DNA from: Chlamydia trachomatis | GTDB lineage: Bacteria > Chlamydiota > Chlamydiia > Chlamydiales > 2-12-FULL-49-11 | Assembly: GCA_945872565.1 (NCBI GenBank) | Contig: CAMBZN010000003.1 | Location: 41,341-105,340, forward strand | DNA: 64,000 bases | Direction: 5' to 3' | Shown here: one piece after another, positions 16,301 to 27,472 of the stretch | How positions within the stretch are numbered: position 1 is the stretch's first letter | Layout: each line of letters starts with the position of its first letter | Made by a program: the position numbers and the translations under genes | Notes under the pieces: generated by a model | Told to the model about the DNA's origin: nothing | Seen by the model: the letters and a program-made list of their open reading frames with translations, nothing else | Database searches by the model: none

Positions 16301-19300
16301 CTATAAAGCTAATGCTACAGAGGACTCCAGCACAGATTCAAAATCAAACTCGATGAATTGATCAACCCCTTGATCTTTCTTATCCATCTCAAGTCGTTTG
16401 ACATATGCTTTATGTCCAGTACCTGAAGGGATCTTCTGGCCTGTAATAATGTTAGATTTAAAGTCCAGCAAGTAGTCCACCTTTCCTTCACATGAAGCGT
16501 CGGTTAGAATACGTGTTGTTTCCTGGAATGATGCCGCAGAAAAATACGACTCTGTTCCTAGCGAAGCTTTTGTGATACCAAGAAGCACAGGTGCTGCTTG
16601 AGCAGGTCTTCCCCCTTCAGCAAGAACCTTTTTATTCTGCTTATGGAACACTTTCTTATCAATATCTTCGCCATACAAGAAGACAGTATCTCCCGGTTCA
16701 GTGATAGTCACTTTCTGAAGCATTTGTCGGACGATAATCTCGATATGTTTATCATCAACATCTACCCCTTGGAGACGGTACACTTCTTGCACCTGGTTAA
16801 CAAGGTATTTCTGCAGTTCTCGGATACCACAGATTTCTAAAATCTCTTGTGGTTGAACCTCACCGTCAGTAATCTGCTGCCCTTTCTCAACTAGATCGCC
16901 CTGTTGAACGATTAAGTGTTTTGTAAGAGGGATGAGATGTTCCTCTTCTACCCCAGTTGACTCGTCTCGAACGATGACAATACGTTTGTTTTTTTGTACG
17001 CCCTTCATCTCGATCAATCCATCGATCTTAGCAATCTCTGCAGCATCTTTAGGTTTTCTTGCTTCAACAAGCTCTGCCACCCGAGGAAGACCTCCGGTAA
17101 TATCTTTTGTTCTAGCAGCTCCCTTAGGAAGACGGGCAAGCTGATCACCAGCCTCTACTTTTCGTCCATCTTCTGCTGACAAATGAGCACCAGATGGAAT
17201 TGCGTATGTTCCGATCAAATCTAGACATTCTTCGTCAGAATAAATCATAATTTGTGGATGCAATTCGCCCCTGTGCTGTTTTACAACAATTTCAGATTGA
17301 CCTGTTTGTTTGTTGATAGATTTTTGTGTAGAAATACCTTCTACTAAATCATCAAACTTAACATATCCACCCCTTTCGCAAATTACTGGGTAGTTGTGCT
17401 GCTCTAAAATCACGATTCTATCGCCTTTTTTCACAGTAGCACCGTCTTGAATAAGAATTTGAGTTCCTTGTTCAACATCTACTGTGTGCAATGGTTCGAT
17501 GGTTTTTTTGAGTACAAGGTTTTTGTATTCATCAATTGTCCTTCCTTCATTGCGAACCACATGGATCTTACCATTTTTATTTAAAGCAAGATTGATACCT
17601 TCTTTATTTTTAACAGTACGAACACCTTGATAGATTAAAATACCATCATCTGCTGCATCAATCTCTGCATTTTCTCCACCTGATGCAATACCCCCTAAGT
17701 GGAAGGTTCTCATGGTAAGCTGTGTTCCTGGTTCTCCAATTGACTGTGCGGCAATAATCCCCACTGCCTCTCCAAGAGCTACAGGGCGGCCATTTGCTAA
17801 GTTGATACCGTAGCATTTAGCGCACACTCCCCTATTACTTTCACAAGTAAGGGTGGATCTAATTTTCACACTTTCAATTCCGGCATCTTCGATAGTTTCT
17901 GCCTGCTTCAATGATAAGATATCTCCTGCTTTTGCAAGAAGTTTTGTCTTATCCCCTGGCATGAAGATGTCATCACAAACTGATCTACCAAAAATTCTTT
18001 CTTTGATAGGGAGAAGCTCTTCCCCTCCTTGTTTGATTGCTGAAACTTCAATACCGCCGATAGTACCGCAATCTATTTCATTGATCAACACATCTTGAGC
18101 TACGTCGACAAGACGTCTTGTTAGATATCCTGAGTCGGCAGTTTTAAGAGCTGTATCTGAAAGACCTTTTCGAGCACCATGAGAAGAAATAAAGTATTCA
18201 AGAACACTTAAGCCTTCTCTAAAGTTTGATGTAATCGGGTTTTCAATAGTTTCACCATTTGGTTTTGCCATCAAGCCACGAAGACCACCCAGTTGTCTAA
18301 GCTGGGCTTTGTTACCGCGAGCTTCGGAGTCAATCATCATAAAGATTGGGTTCAAGTCAGTTTTATCAACAGGCTTCATGATCGTATTCCACAAGATATC
18401 TGATATATCTGAAGAGACACGGTTCCAAATAGCCTCTGTTTTGGACTTTCTCTCTTTGTCTGTAATAATACCATCTACATATTGCTTGACAATCACAGCA
18501 GCTTTTTTATTTGCTTCTTCAATAATTGCCTTTTTAGCCTCTGGAATCTTAATATCAGTAATACCCATTGAAAGAGCTGACTTAGTTGCATGTAAGAAAC
18601 CTAAATCTTTTACAGCATCAAGAAATTTCACTGTTTTTTCAAGTCCTACTGTCTTGTAAATATCAAGAATAAGAGTACCAAGTTTTTTTCTTGGTAAACT
18701 GTAGTTTTGAAACCCAAGCTCGTGAGGAACATGCTCGTTAAACAAGACTCTTCCTGGAGTTGTTTTGATTAAGTCGTTACCAATTTTTACTTGAATTTTC
18801 TGATGTAATCGAATACCTCTTCCAAGGTCATCTTTACGCGCTCCATCTTTCATTCCCACATGATTATAACTTCCCGCTGAATAGAGCGCTAAAAGCACTT
18901 CATCTGGAGAACTAAATATAGGATTTTTACCACCATGCTCTTCATTATCATACACAGGATCGTGCATAATGTAATATAAACCTAAGATCATATCTTTTGA
19001 CGGAATAGCAACAGGTTTACCAGATGATGGTAAGAAAATGTTATCCGGTGCCATCATTAGTGTTCTTGCCTCAATCTGAGCTTCTACAGATAGAGGAATA
19101 TGCACAGCCATTTGGTCACCATCAAAGTCGGCGTTAAATGCCGAGCAGACAAGAGGGTGAACACGTATTGCTTTACCTTCGATAAGAACTGGCTCAAAAG
19201 CCTGAAGTCCTAACCTGTGGAGTGTTGGTGCACGGTTAAGAAGTACTGGGTGACCTTGAATAATTTCTTCTAGTACATCCCATACTCTATCATCTTCTCT

Positions 19301-20503
19301 TGCAATCATTTTTTTAGCAGATCGAATGGTATATACATAGCCATAATCCTTTAATCTTTTCACAATAAACGGCTCAAAAAGATCTAAGGCCATTTTCTTC
19401 GGCAGTCCGCACTGATTGAACTTAAGATCAGGACCTACAACAATTACAGATCGACCTGAGTAATCCACCCTTTTTCCGAGTAGATTCTGTCTAAAACGAC
19501 CTTGCTTACCTTTTAACATCTCAGATAGGGATTTTAAAGGTCTATTTCCTGCACCCATCACTGGATGTCCATGTCTACCATTATCAAAAAGGGCATCTAC
19601 AGACTCTTGAAGCATCCTTTTTTCATTTCTAATAATGACGTCAGGAGTTTTCAATCTAAGGATCGATTTTAATCGATTATTTCTGTTGATCACACGTCTA
19701 TAAAGATCATTTAAGTCAGATGTTGCAAACCTTCCACCATCTAACGGTACAAGGGGCCTTAAATCTGGTGGGATAACAGGCAGCGCACTCATTACCATCG
19801 AGCTTGAGGAGTTTGAGGAATTTTCAAACCCTTCAACAATCTTAAGGCGTTTTGCAATTTTCATTCTAGCTTGTAATGATTTAGTCTTTCTAAGCTTGTC
19901 TTTCAAATCAACAACAGTTGCAAGAAGGTCTTCTGCATCAAGTAGAACTTTAATTGCATCCCCACCCATCATAGCTGAGAAAGCTTCTTTTCCCCACTTT
20001 TCTTTTGCTTCTTTATACTCGGCATCATTGAGAAGTTGTTTCTTCTCTAAAGTAGTTCTACCTGGATCAACAACTACATACTCTTCGTAGTAGATCACTC
20101 TTTCTAAATCACCAGCAGTCATTCCAAGCAAATTACCAATTCGAGATGGTTGGGTTTTGAAAAACCAAATATGTACGATAGGAACAGCAAGATCAATATG
20201 AGCCATTCTCTCTCTACGAACTTTTGATAGAGTTACCTCAACACCACAACGATCGCAAACAATACCCTTGTGCTTTATTTTTTTATACTTTCCACATCCA
20301 CATTCCCAATCTTTCATCGGTCCAAATATTTTCTCACAGAATAGACCGCCCTTTTCAGGCTTAAATGTCCGATAGTTGATAGTTTCAGGCTTCTTAATCT
20401 CGCCTCGAGACCATTTTTCACGGATTACATCAGAAGATGCAATTTTGATCGCAATATCCTTGAAATATGTTTCATCACCATCATGTTGTTCTTCATTACT
20501 CAT
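16301..20503 (-). CDS. rpoC: RNA polymerase subunit beta'
   Basis: About 1400 residues, normal for chlamydial beta'. The catalytic Mg-binding motif NADFDGDQMAVH lies near residue 455. The N-terminal zinc site CGCGKYKK / CDRCGVEV is near residues 65-90 and the second Cys cluster (CESNRGVCAKCYG) lies in the C-terminal half. The bridge-helix/trigger-loop region includes IAAQSIGEPGTQLTMRTFH. The open frame reaches a TTG four codons upstream, but GGAGAG sits at the right distance from the ATG at 20503. It follows rpoB after about 86 bases that contain a hairpin. Confidence 0.99.
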   Translation of the reverse strand: MSNEEQHDGDETYFKDIAIKIASSDVIREKWSRGEIKKPETINYRTFKPEKGGLFCEKIFGPMKDWECGCGKYKKIKHKGIVCDRCGVEVTLSKVRRERMAHIDLAVPIVHIWFFKTQPSRIGNLLGMTAGDLERVIYYEEYVVVDPGRTTLEKKQLLNDAEYKEAKEKWGKEAFSAMMGGDAIKVLLDAEDLLATVVDLKDKLRKTKSLQARMKIAKRLKIVEGFENSSNSSSSMVMSALPVIPPDLRPLVPLDGGRFATSDLNDLYRRVINRNNRLKSILRLKTPDVIIRNEKRMLQESVDALFDNGRHGHPVMGAGNRPLKSLSEMLKGKQGRFRQNLLGKRVDYSGRSVIVVGPDLKFNQCGLPKKMALDLFEPFIVKRLKDYGYVYTIRSAKKMIAREDDRVWDVLEEIIQGHPVLLNRAPTLHRLGLQAFEPVLIEGKAIRVHPLVCSAFNADFDGDQMAVHIPLSVEAQIEARTLMMAPDNIFLPSSGKPVAIPSKDMILGLYYIMHDPVYDNEEHGGKNPIFSSPDEVLLALYSAGSYNHVGMKDGARKDDLGRGIRLHQKIQVKIGNDLIKTTPGRVLFNEHVPHELGFQNYSLPRKKLGTLILDIYKTVGLEKTVKFLDAVKDLGFLHATKSALSMGITDIKIPEAKKAIIEEANKKAAVIVKQYVDGIITDKERKSKTEAIWNRVSSDISDILWNTIMKPVDKTDLNPIFMMIDSEARGNKAQLRQLGGLRGLMAKPNGETIENPITSNFREGLSVLEYFISSHGARKGLSDTALKTADSGYLTRRLVDVAQDVLINEIDCGTIGGIEVSAIKQGGEELLPIKERIFGRSVCDDIFMPGDKTKLLAKAGDILSLKQAETIEDAGIESVKIRSTLTCESNRGVCAKCYGINLANGRPVALGEAVGIIAAQSIGEPGTQLTMRTFHLGGIASGGENAEIDAADDGILIYQGVRTVKNKEGINLALNKNGKIHVVRNEGRTIDEYKNLVLKKTIEPLHTVDVEQGTQILIQDGATVKKGDRIVILEQHNYPVICERGGYVKFDDLVEGISTQKSINKQTGQSEIVVKQHRGELHPQIMIYSDEECLDLIGTYAIPSGAHLSAEDGRKVEAGDQLARLPKGAARTKDITGGLPRVAELVEARKPKDAAEIAKIDGLIEMKGVQKNKRIVIVRDESTGVEEEHLIPLTKHLIVQQGDLVEKGQQITDGEVQPQEILEICGIRELQKYLVNQVQEVYRLQGVDVDDKHIEIIVRQMLQKVTITEPGDTVFLYGEDIDKKVFHKQNKKVLAEGGRPAQAAPVLLGITKASLGTESYFSAASFQETTRILTDASCEGKVDYLLDFKSNIITGQKIPSGTGHKAYVKRLEMDKKDQGVDQFIEFDFESVLESSVALAL

Positions 20504-20554
20504 TAAACTCTCCAAAAAATGTAAAAATTAAATCTACTTATTAGTCCATTACTA

Positions 20555-20579
20555 AATGTGGACCTTTTGGGTCCACATT
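20555..20579 (-). promoter_or_regulatory. Hairpin in the rpoB-rpoC spacer
   Basis: A perfect 10-bp stem (AATGTGGACC / GGTCCACATT) with a 5-base loop lies directly after the rpoB stop. No T-run follows on the minus strand, so it is more likely an RNA-processing or stability element than a terminator. Confidence 0.7.
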
Positions 20580-20589
20580 CTATTTACGA

Positions 20590-23500
20590 TCACTCCTGTT
20601 CTGTATTTGCAAGCACATCCAAACCTAATCCTTGCATCTCTTTTACAAGCACATTGAAAGATTCTGGAACTCCTGCTTTTAACACATTCTCCCCTTTAAC
20701 GATAGATTCATAAATACGAGTTCTTCCAGCTACGTCATCTGATTTCACTGTAAGCATCTCTTGCAATAAGTTTGCAGCTCCATATGCTTCAAGAGCCCAA
20801 ACCTCCATCTCCCCGAATCTCTGACCACCCATCTTAGCTTTACCACCAAGAGGTTGTTGAGTAACAAGTGAGTATGGACCAATAGCCCTTGCGTGTATCT
20901 TATCAGCAACTAAGTGATTAAGTTTCAACATATAAATATATCCAACTACAACTGGAGTGTCAAATCTCTCTCCGGTGCGGCCGTCATATAGATACATCTT
21001 ACCATCCTTTCGAAGCCCCTGCTCTTCCATCATTTTCCAGATTTCTTTTTCTGGGAATCCCTGGAATACTGGACTTTTTACATAAATACCTGCTTTTCTT
21101 GCGACATATCCAAGATGTGTCTCAAACATCTGACCAAGGTTCATCCTTGAAGGCACCCCTAATGGGTTTAAGATAATCTCAATTGTCTCGCCATTTTCTA
21201 GGTAAGGCATATCACACTCTTGAACAAGATTTGATACCACACCTTTGTTTCCATGACGTCCAGCCATCTTATCACCAACCTGAAGTTTACGCTTAGTTGC
21301 AACGTATACTTTTACCTGACGGATAACACCCGCTTCAAGATCAACATCTCCTTTTTTGATATACTCAACTTCAGTACTGTATTCCATACGAAGTTTTTCA
21401 ATGTTTCTACGATGCTCTTTGATAAAACCGATCATCGCAGCAAAACGCTCAGTTTTAGGGAAGATGTAATCTTCAAGATCTTCAACTTCAAAAGTCTCAA
21501 GCAGCTCTTGTGAGAGGTTGTCCCCCTCTCTAACTACCATATCCCCTGTCTTTTTGTGAAGAATTGAACCTTCAGCAGGGCTATCTAGCAATAAAGCACC
21601 TAGTTTCTCATGCAATTCAAGTTGAATTTCAAGCTCTCTTTCTCTGCACTCTTTTTTCAGATCTTGAGTACGTGATTTTTCCTCTACAAGTTCATCATCT
21701 GTTTTAGAAAGACGATCTCGTTTGGAAAAGACTTTTACGTCCATCACAACACCTTCAGTTCCGGGAGGAGCAACAAGGGATGCATCTTTTACATCAGCTG
21801 CTTTTTCTCCAAAGATTGCCCTTAAAAGACGCTCTTCAGGAGATAGCTCTGTTTCTGATTTTGGTGTTACCTTTCCAACAAGGATATCCCCAGGGAACAC
21901 TTCTGCTCCTATACGGATGATTCCATCCTCAGAAAGATCACTTAATGCTTCTTCTGAAACATTAGGGATATCTCTTGTGATTTCCTCTTTTCCAAGTTTT
22001 GTATCACGAGCTGTTAATTCAAACTCTTGCACATAGATAGATGTAAACGTATCCTCTCTAATTACTTTTTCAGAGATAATAATTGCATCCTCATAGTTGT
22101 AACCACACCATGGCATAAATGCAACCAGTACGTTTTGACCAAGTGCTATTTCCCCTTTTTCGGTTGAAGGACCATCAGCAATCACATCCCCTGCTTTGAT
22201 CAAATCACCAACTTCTACAAGTGGAGATTGATTAACACAAGTTCCTGAATTACTTCTCATGAATTTCTTCAATTCATATGTTTTTTTATCCAACACATTG
22301 TCTTTAGATGAAATAACAATTTTAAAACCATCTACATAGTCAACAATTCCATCTTCTAAGGCGATAACTACAGCGCCAGAATCTTTTGCTGCACGCATTT
22401 CGATACCTGTACCTACAATAGGTGCTGAAGGCTTTAATAAAGGAACTGCTTGACGTTGCATGTTAGAACCCATCAAGGCTCTGTTAGCATCATCATGCTC
22501 TAGAAATGGGATCATTGCAGTAACGATAGAAACAAGTTGCTTAGGCGACACATCCATATGCGTTACTTTAGAAGTTGCAATACGAAGTGAGTCTCCTTTG
22601 TATCGTGCCCAACAAATTTCGTCTTTGAACATGTTAAAGTCATCAAGCATTGCTGAAGCTTGAGAAATAATGCAGGCCTCTTCTTGGTCGGCTGTCATAT
22701 ACTCAATTTCATCAGTAACTACGTTATCACGCACAATTCTATAAGGAGTTTCAATGAAACCAAACTCATTGATTTTTGCATATGAGGATAAGGAGGTGAT
22801 CAAACCGATGTTTGGACCTTCTGGTGTCTCAATTGGACAAATTCTTCCATAATGACTTGTATGAACGTCACGAACTTCAAATCCAGCTCTTTCTCTGTTT
22901 AAACCACCTGGCCCTAATGCTGACAGCCTTCTTTTGTGAGTAAGCTCAGCAATTGGATTTACCTGATCCATAAACTGGGAAAGTTGAGATCTTCCGAAGA
23001 AATCCTTCATTACAGACTGAAATCCTTTAGCTGAGATAATTTTCCCAGGTGTTAAAGTGTCTGATCCAAAATCAAACAAATTCATCCTTTCACGAATAAT
23101 TTTTTCCATTCTTACAAAACCGATTCTGCATTGATTTTGCACAAGCTCTCCAACTGATCTTACCCGTCTATTTGATAAGTGGTCAATATCGTCGACATGA
23201 GCATCATTTTTTTGATTTTTCAAATCAATTAAATACTTAAGCGCTGCTACAATATCTTCTTTTCTTAAAGTAACATCGGCAAGGGTTTCGTCGTTAACAG
23301 GCTGGCCAAGCTTCATGTTCATCTTGTATCGACCAACTCTTCCTAGGTTGTATCTTTTTGAATCAAAAAATAAACGCATGATTAGAGATCGTGCATTTGA
23401 TAGAGTTGCAGGTTCACCCGGTCGTATTTTTCTGTAGAAATCTTTTAGGGCCGACTCATAAGAATCTGTTGGATCTTTCATGATCATTTTGATAATCGGG

Positions 23501-24351
23501 GAGTTTTCATCAGCATCTTCGGCAATACGAACAAAACCAACACCGCTATCTAGAATCCTTTTTAGCATAGCTGTTGTTAATTTTTCTGAAGCTTTACCGT
23601 AAATAATTCCTGATTCTTCATCTAAAATATCTTCAGCTAAAATCTTTCCAACTACTTTTGAGAAATCTTCATCTGATTTGATACGAATTCTTCTTGTGGA
23701 ATAAAATTCCTCAATAATGTCTGCATTTGTGGAATAACCAAGAGTTCTGATAAAAGAAGTTGCTAATACTTTCCTTCGTCTTTTCTTTTTGTCTACATAA
23801 ATGTAAATAAAGTCATTAATATCAAAAGAGGCTTCTAACCAGCTTCCTCTGTAAGGGATTACTCTGAAAGAAAAAAGGTTAATACCTTTTGGATGCATGG
23901 CACTTTCATAACAAATACCAGGGGATCTGTGTAGTTGAGATACAATGACCCTTTCGGCACCGTTGATCACAAAAGTTCCTCTGTCAGTCATTAATGGGAT
24001 TGTACCCATGTAGACCTCTTCTTCCTTGATTCCTGTTTCATCTGTAAGACGGAAGTTGGTCTTTAGAGTTGAATTATAACTGATCCCTCTTCTTATGCAC
24101 TCTTCAGGACCATGTTTTGGTACACTTAAGGAATAAGAGAGGTACTCTAGCATGATTTTATCATCAAAGCTTTTAATGGGAAAAATTTCCTTAAAAACTT
24201 CTTCTAGTCCTTCTTCGCGACGGTCTGGAGCATCGGCTTCAGGCTGTAGAAAATTCATATATGATTTGATTTGTATCTCGATTAAGTTCGGAAGATCGAT
24301 GATCTCCTCTGACTTATGAAATCCCACCCTTGTAGGTGCCTTCTTTGGCAT
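20590..24351 (-). CDS. rpoB: RNA polymerase subunit beta
   Basis: 1253 residues, the normal length. The rifampicin-binding stretch near residues 455-490 ([25 protein letters not shown]) has the usual sensitive-type residues at the key Asp, His and Ser positions. Other family motifs are [15 protein letters not shown] [25 protein letters not shown] and the C-terminal [20 protein letters not shown]. The ATG is preceded by a purine-rich GGGGGC stretch. It is expressed with the upstream rplJ-rplL genes through a spacer hairpin and is followed by rpoC. Confidence 0.99.
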   Translation of the reverse strand: MPKKAPTRVGFHKSEEIIDLPNLIEIQIKSYMNFLQPEADAPDRREEGLEEVFKEIFPIKSFDDKIMLEYLSYSLSVPKHGPEECIRRGISYNSTLKTNFRLTDETGIKEEEVYMGTIPLMTDRGTFVINGAERVIVSQLHRSPGICYESAMHPKGINLFSFRVIPYRGSWLEASFDINDFIYIYVDKKKRRRKVLATSFIRTLGYSTNADIIEEFYSTRRIRIKSDEDFSKVVGKILAEDILDEESGIIYGKASEKLTTAMLKRILDSGVGFVRIAEDADENSPIIKMIMKDPTDSYESALKDFYRKIRPGEPATLSNARSLIMRLFFDSKRYNLGRVGRYKMNMKLGQPVNDETLADVTLRKEDIVAALKYLIDLKNQKNDAHVDDIDHLSNRRVRSVGELVQNQCRIGFVRMEKIIRERMNLFDFGSDTLTPGKIISAKGFQSVMKDFFGRSQLSQFMDQVNPIAELTHKRRLSALGPGGLNRERAGFEVRDVHTSHYGRICPIETPEGPNIGLITSLSSYAKINEFGFIETPYRIVRDNVVTDEIEYMTADQEEACIISQASAMLDDFNMFKDEICWARYKGDSLRIATSKVTHMDVSPKQLVSIVTAMIPFLEHDDANRALMGSNMQRQAVPLLKPSAPIVGTGIEMRAAKDSGAVVIALEDGIVDYVDGFKIVISSKDNVLDKKTYELKKFMRSNSGTCVNQSPLVEVGDLIKAGDVIADGPSTEKGEIALGQNVLVAFMPWCGYNYEDAIIISEKVIREDTFTSIYVQEFELTARDTKLGKEEITRDIPNVSEEALSDLSEDGIIRIGAEVFPGDILVGKVTPKSETELSPEERLLRAIFGEKAADVKDASLVAPPGTEGVVMDVKVFSKRDRLSKTDDELVEEKSRTQDLKKECRERELEIQLELHEKLGALLLDSPAEGSILHKKTGDMVVREGDNLSQELLETFEVEDLEDYIFPKTERFAAMIGFIKEHRRNIEKLRMEYSTEVEYIKKGDVDLEAGVIRQVKVYVATKRKLQVGDKMAGRHGNKGVVSNLVQECDMPYLENGETIEIILNPLGVPSRMNLGQMFETHLGYVARKAGIYVKSPVFQGFPEKEIWKMMEEQGLRKDGKMYLYDGRTGERFDTPVVVGYIYMLKLNHLVADKIHARAIGPYSLVTQQPLGGKAKMGGQRFGEMEVWALEAYGAANLLQEMLTVKSDDVAGRTRIYESIVKGENVLKAGVPESFNVLVKEMQGLGLDVLANTEQE

Positions 24352-24399
24352 AATGCCCCCTATAGTTCTTTAAACAGAATTTTCGCTTACTCTTTATAT

Positions 24400-24437
24400 A
24401 AAGCATGAGTCCTTCTTGATCGAAGGGCTCATGCTTT
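24400..24437 (-). promoter_or_regulatory. Hairpin / attenuator between rplL and rpoB
   Basis: Two 16-base arms (AAAGCATGAGTCCTTC and GAAGGGCTCATGCTTT) pair with a single mismatch around a 6-base loop. It lies in the rplL-rpoB spacer, where many bacteria have a partial terminator or RNase III site that makes more L7/L12 than polymerase. The T-tract is weak, so partial read-through or processing is likely. Confidence 0.75.
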
Positions 24438-24462
24438 ATTACCATGTTTTGATTAAAATAGC

Positions 24463-24858
24463 TTATAAGCCTTTTAATTCTCCTACCGCTCCAGCTTCAG
24501 CAAGCTTTTTAATAGCTTCATCTGCTTCAGCTTTAGGCGCTGATTCTTTTAAAACACCTGGATTTTCAACTAGTTCTTTAGCTTCTTTTAGTCCAAGACC
24601 TGTAATTTCTCTTACTGCTTTAATCGCAGCAATTTTCTTAGAAGCGTCTATGCTCTTAAGAATAATACAAAAGTCTGTTGATTCTTCAACTACTGCTGCC
24701 ACTGCTGCTGGTCCTGCTACTGCAGCTACTGCTACGGCTGCTTTTACGCCCCATTTTTCTTCCAGCATTGTTTTTAATTTTGCTAAATCTAATACTTTTA
24801 ATTCACTTAGCGTGTCCACTATTTTTTCAAGTTGTGAATTGGCTGTTGCTTCGCTCAT
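24463..24858 (-). CDS. rplL: Ribosomal protein bL12 (L7/L12)
   Basis: 131 residues of the flexible stalk protein that recruits translation GTPases. It shows a helical N-terminal dimer domain (LEKIVDTLSELKVLDLAKL), an Ala/Val-rich hinge and the conserved C-terminal domain (KIAAIKAVREITGLGLKEAK). A GAGAGGA motif precedes the ATG. It lies 17 bases after rplJ, whose product it binds. Confidence 0.98.
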   Translation of the reverse strand: MSEATANSQLEKIVDTLSELKVLDLAKLKTMLEEKWGVKAAVAVAAVAGPAAVAAVVEESTDFCIILKSIDASKKIAAIKAVREITGLGLKEAKELVENPGVLKESAPKAEADEAIKKLAEAGAVGELKGL

Positions 24859-24875
24859 TTTTGTTTCCTCTCTTT

Positions 24876-25388
24876 TTATGTTTCATTTGAATTGTTATTT
24901 TCCACGCAGTCCATTACACTTGCTATGAATGCTTCCATTGTAGCTAAATTCTGACTCATAGGAGCCTCCAATAGACCAATGAATTGAGCACGCATTTCAT
25001 CAAGAGATGGTAGACTTGAAATTTGCTGAACTTCTGACGAGTCGCATTTAGCATCCTCAAAATATCCACCTAAAATCTTTAAAGCATTCGTCTCATCTTT
25101 TACTTTATACATTTCTTTTGCAACTGCTAGGAAGTTTCCCTTTGCTAAAGCCACAAGAACGTGTCCTTGTAACTCGTCTAAAGAGAATAGTACGTTTTTT
25201 TCTGCAGCTGCTTTGGCAAACACTCGTTTTTTTACAACGAACATATCGCCACCTGCGGCTGCTAAAGATATTCTCATTCTGGAAATCGCATTAGCACTGA
25301 GCTTATCATACGATGCAAGAATAAAACCATCTTTCAAATTAATTTTTTCTTTTACTTCATCAAGAAGCGCTTGTTTTTCAGCTGACAT
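24876..25388 (-). CDS. rplJ: Ribosomal protein uL10
   Basis: 170 residues forming the base of the ribosomal stalk. It has an N-terminal rRNA-binding region ([20 protein letters not shown]) and a C-terminal helix that carries L7/L12 dimers. GTAGGAG precedes the ATG. In many bacteria L10 represses its own mRNA; no leader structure is evident here because only 10 bases separate it from rplA. Confidence 0.97.
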   Translation of the reverse strand: MSAEKQALLDEVKEKINLKDGFILASYDKLSANAISRMRISLAAAGGDMFVVKKRVFAKAAAEKNVLFSLDELQGHVLVALAKGNFLAVAKEMYKVKDETNALKILGGYFEDAKCDSSEVQQISSLPSLDEMRAQFIGLLEAPMSQNLATMEAFIASVMDCVENNNSNET

Positions 25389-25398
25389 TTATTTGCTC

Positions 25399-26088
25399 CT
25401 ACTGCATCGAGTTACATTCTAGTTTTATTCCAGGACCCATGGTGGTAGAGATGCTTATAGATCTTATATACACACCCTTCATTGCCGCAGGTTTACTTTT
25501 AAGTATCGCATCAAACAACGTTTTAAAGTTATTTGCTAAATCCGCTGAACTAAAAGACAATTTTCCAAAAATAGAGTGTATATTTGAACTTTTATCTACT
25601 CTAAATTCGACTCTTCCAGCTTTTACTTCTTTTACAGTTCTTGAAACTTCAGTTGTTACTGTTCCTGCTTTTGGAGCTGGCATTAAGCCTCTTGGGCCTA
25701 AAATTTTTCCAAGAGTTCCCACTACTCTCATCATATCTGGAGTTGCAATTACTTGGTTAAAATCAGACCAACCTTCTTTAATTTTTTCAGCTAACTCTTC
25801 ACCGCCAACATAATCAGCACCTGCATCGAGAGCTTCTTTTGCTTTATCACCCTTGGCAAAAACAAGAACTTTTACTTTCTTGCCTGTTCCGTGGGGAAGT
25901 AGCACACTGCTGCGCACTTGCTGATCTGCTTTTTTAGGGTCAACACCCAATTTCAATGCAACTTCAAAAGTTTCATCAAATTTCACAGGTGAGACTTTTT
26001 TTAACAATTCAATTCCCTCATTAAGAGAGTATGTTTTTGTTAAATCAAGATCTTTAACTGAGTCTTTATATCGTTTACTTTGTTTCAT
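25399..26088 (-). CDS. rplA: Ribosomal protein uL1
   Basis: 229 residues of the L1 stalk protein that handles the exiting tRNA. Signatures include [21 protein letters not shown] and [26 protein letters not shown] precedes the ATG. It is encoded between rplK and rplJ with 10-12 base spacers, the standard L11-L1-L10-L12 order. Confidence 0.98.
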   Translation of the reverse strand: MKQSKRYKDSVKDLDLTKTYSLNEGIELLKKVSPVKFDETFEVALKLGVDPKKADQQVRSSVLLPHGTGKKVKVLVFAKGDKAKEALDAGADYVGGEELAEKIKEGWSDFNQVIATPDMMRVVGTLGKILGPRGLMPAPKAGTVTTEVSRTVKEVKAGRVEFRVDKSSNIHSIFGKLSFSSADLANNFKTLFDAILKSKPAAMKGVYIRSISISTTMGPGIKLECNSMQ

Positions 26089-26100
26089 TTTATTCCTTGT

Positions 26101-26550
26101 CTACTTTGACTCAACATCTATACCCATCGAACGGGCCGTTCCCGCTACGATGTTAAACGCTGCTCTAAATCCCTCTTCAGTATCAATGCTGTTTTTTAAA
26201 CGAAGATCAGGAAGCTTTCTTTCGATAATTTCCTTCACATCTTGCATTGATATTTTACCGATTTTATCTCTATTAGGAACCGAAGAACCTTTGGTTGCTT
26301 TAGTTTTTGCTAAAATCAACCTGGACATAGGTGGTTGCTTTAAGATAAAAGTAAAACTCTTATCTACATATACAGAAATCACAACAGGTAAAATATCACT
26401 TGAACCTTGTGTTTTTGCATTAAATTCTTTACAAAATGCCATAATATTAACACCGGCAGAACCCAATGCTGGTCCAATTGGAGGCGCAGGAGTTGCTTTT
26501 CCACATTGAATCTGTAATTTAATTTCTTTTATTATCTTTTTCTTTGCCAT
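26101..26550 (-). CDS. rplK: Ribosomal protein uL11
   Basis: 149 residues, slightly longer than the common ~141 because of short terminal additions. It shows the N-terminal thiostrepton-region motif [18 protein letters not shown] and the C-terminal rRNA-binding domain ending in [19 protein letters not shown] precedes the ATG. It binds the GTPase-associated centre of 23S rRNA. Confidence 0.98.
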   Translation of the reverse strand: MAKKKIIKEIKLQIQCGKATPAPPIGPALGSAGVNIMAFCKEFNAKTQGSSDILPVVISVYVDKSFTFILKQPPMSRLILAKTKATKGSSVPNRDKIGKISMQDVKEIIERKLPDLRLKNSIDTEEGFRAAFNIVAGTARSMGIDVESK

Positions 26551-26564
26551 TATCGTTTCCTGCC

Positions 26565-27104
26565 TTAATCATTTGTTATTTTTTCAACTTGCCACACTTC
26601 TAAATCATCTACTTTAGTATCTCTACCAAAAATAGACACAAGAACGCTCAACTTACCCTTATCCTGGAAAATCTCTGCAACAGTTCCTGTAAGATTGATA
26701 AAGACACCTTCAGTAATCTTGACCACATCACCACATTCAATATTGTATTTTTGGATAACATCCCCTTCTGCTGCTGAAAGATTTTTTACCAGATCCTCAA
26801 CTTCCTTTTCGCTTAAAGGAGTTGGAGCTCCTCCACCGAGAAAATCTAGAACCTCGTTTTCACCTTTTATCATATGCCAAACTTCATCGTTTAGATCCAT
26901 TTTAACCAGGACGTAACCTGGCCATAAAATTTTTTCTTTAACAACTTTCTTGCCATTTTTGACTTCTACGACATTTTCTACTGGGATATATACATCGTGA
27001 ATGTGAGCTTTTAGCCCTTTTTTCAATGCATTTTCCTGAATAGACTTTTTAATTTTCCTTTCTCGTCCAGAAAAAACCTGGAGCACATACCAATTTTCTG
27101 TCAT
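26565..27104 (-). CDS. nusG: Transcription termination/antitermination factor NusG
   Basis: 179 residues. The NGN domain opens [18 protein letters not shown] and contains [14 protein letters not shown]; the C-terminal KOW domain reads [22 protein letters not shown]. It binds RNA polymerase to reduce pausing and to couple with Rho or ribosomes. It starts 3 bases after secE, as in nearly all bacteria. Confidence 0.98.
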   Translation of the reverse strand: MTENWYVLQVFSGRERKIKKSIQENALKKGLKAHIHDVYIPVENVVEVKNGKKVVKEKILWPGYVLVKMDLNDEVWHMIKGENEVLDFLGGGAPTPLSEKEVEDLVKNLSAAEGDVIQKYNIECGDVVKITEGVFINLTGTVAEIFQDKGKLSVLVSIFGRDTKVDDLEVWQVEKITND

Positions 27105-27107
27105 TTT

Positions 27108-27338
27108 TTACCCTATCAACCTAAAAATCACAGAGTTTAACATAGAGAGACCCTTATTGACAAACAAATCTGCACAATAAATACCTAAACCGAATACAAA
27201 CATAGAAATAATCACTAATTTCACATTTGTTTGTAAACTTTTTTTAGATGGCCAAACAATCAACATTGCTTCTTTTTTCAAAGATGCAAAGTAATATTCT
27301 TTTTTTATCTCTTTCTCGTCCTCAAAGATTTCAGACAT
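27108..27338 (-). CDS. secE: Preprotein translocase subunit SecE
   Basis: 76 residues with a charged N-terminus (DEKEIKKEYYFASLKKEAML), the conserved amphipathic stretch VWPSKKSLQTNVK and a single membrane helix (VISMFVFGLGIYCADLFV). This is the short single-helix SecE common outside enterobacteria; it clamps SecY. It lies between tRNA-Trp and nusG. Confidence 0.95.
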   Translation of the reverse strand: MSEIFEDEKEIKKEYYFASLKKEAMLIVWPSKKSLQTNVKLVIISMFVFGLGIYCADLFVNKGLSMLNSVIFRLIG

Positions 27339-27357
27339 ATCCTTCCTTTGTTTTTGA

Positions 27358-27430
27358 CGAGTGCGAAGGGTCTCGAACCCCTAACCTGCGGCTTTGGAGA
27401 CCGCTGCTCTACCAATTGAGCTACACACCC
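27358..27430 (-). tRNA. trnW: tRNA-Trp (CCA)
   Basis: A 73-base cloverleaf: acceptor GGGTGTG pairs with CGCACTC, D-arm AGCTCAATTGGTAGAGC, anticodon loop CTCCAAA (anticodon CCA), T-arm GGGGTTCGAGACCCT, discriminator G; CCA is not encoded. It lies between tuf and secE, as in Chlamydia. Confidence 0.97.
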
Positions 27431-27434
27431 AAAG

Positions 27435-27464
27435 TAGAGGGATGGGCTTTTACCCACCCCTCTA
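27435..27464 (-). promoter_or_regulatory. Hairpin between tuf and tRNA-Trp
   Basis: Arms TAGAGGGATGGG and CCCACCCCTCTA form a GC-rich stem with a short loop 8 bases after the tuf stop and just before the tRNA. It may end part of the tuf transcripts or mark the tRNA for processing. No T-run follows. Confidence 0.6.
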
Positions 27465-27472
27465 TCTTATGC

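Noticed and set aside
22910..22990. Rifampicin resistance mutation in rpoB
   Set aside because: The key Asp, His and Ser of the binding region are present; the QVNP variation is, as far as I recall, a position that varies among chlamydiae.
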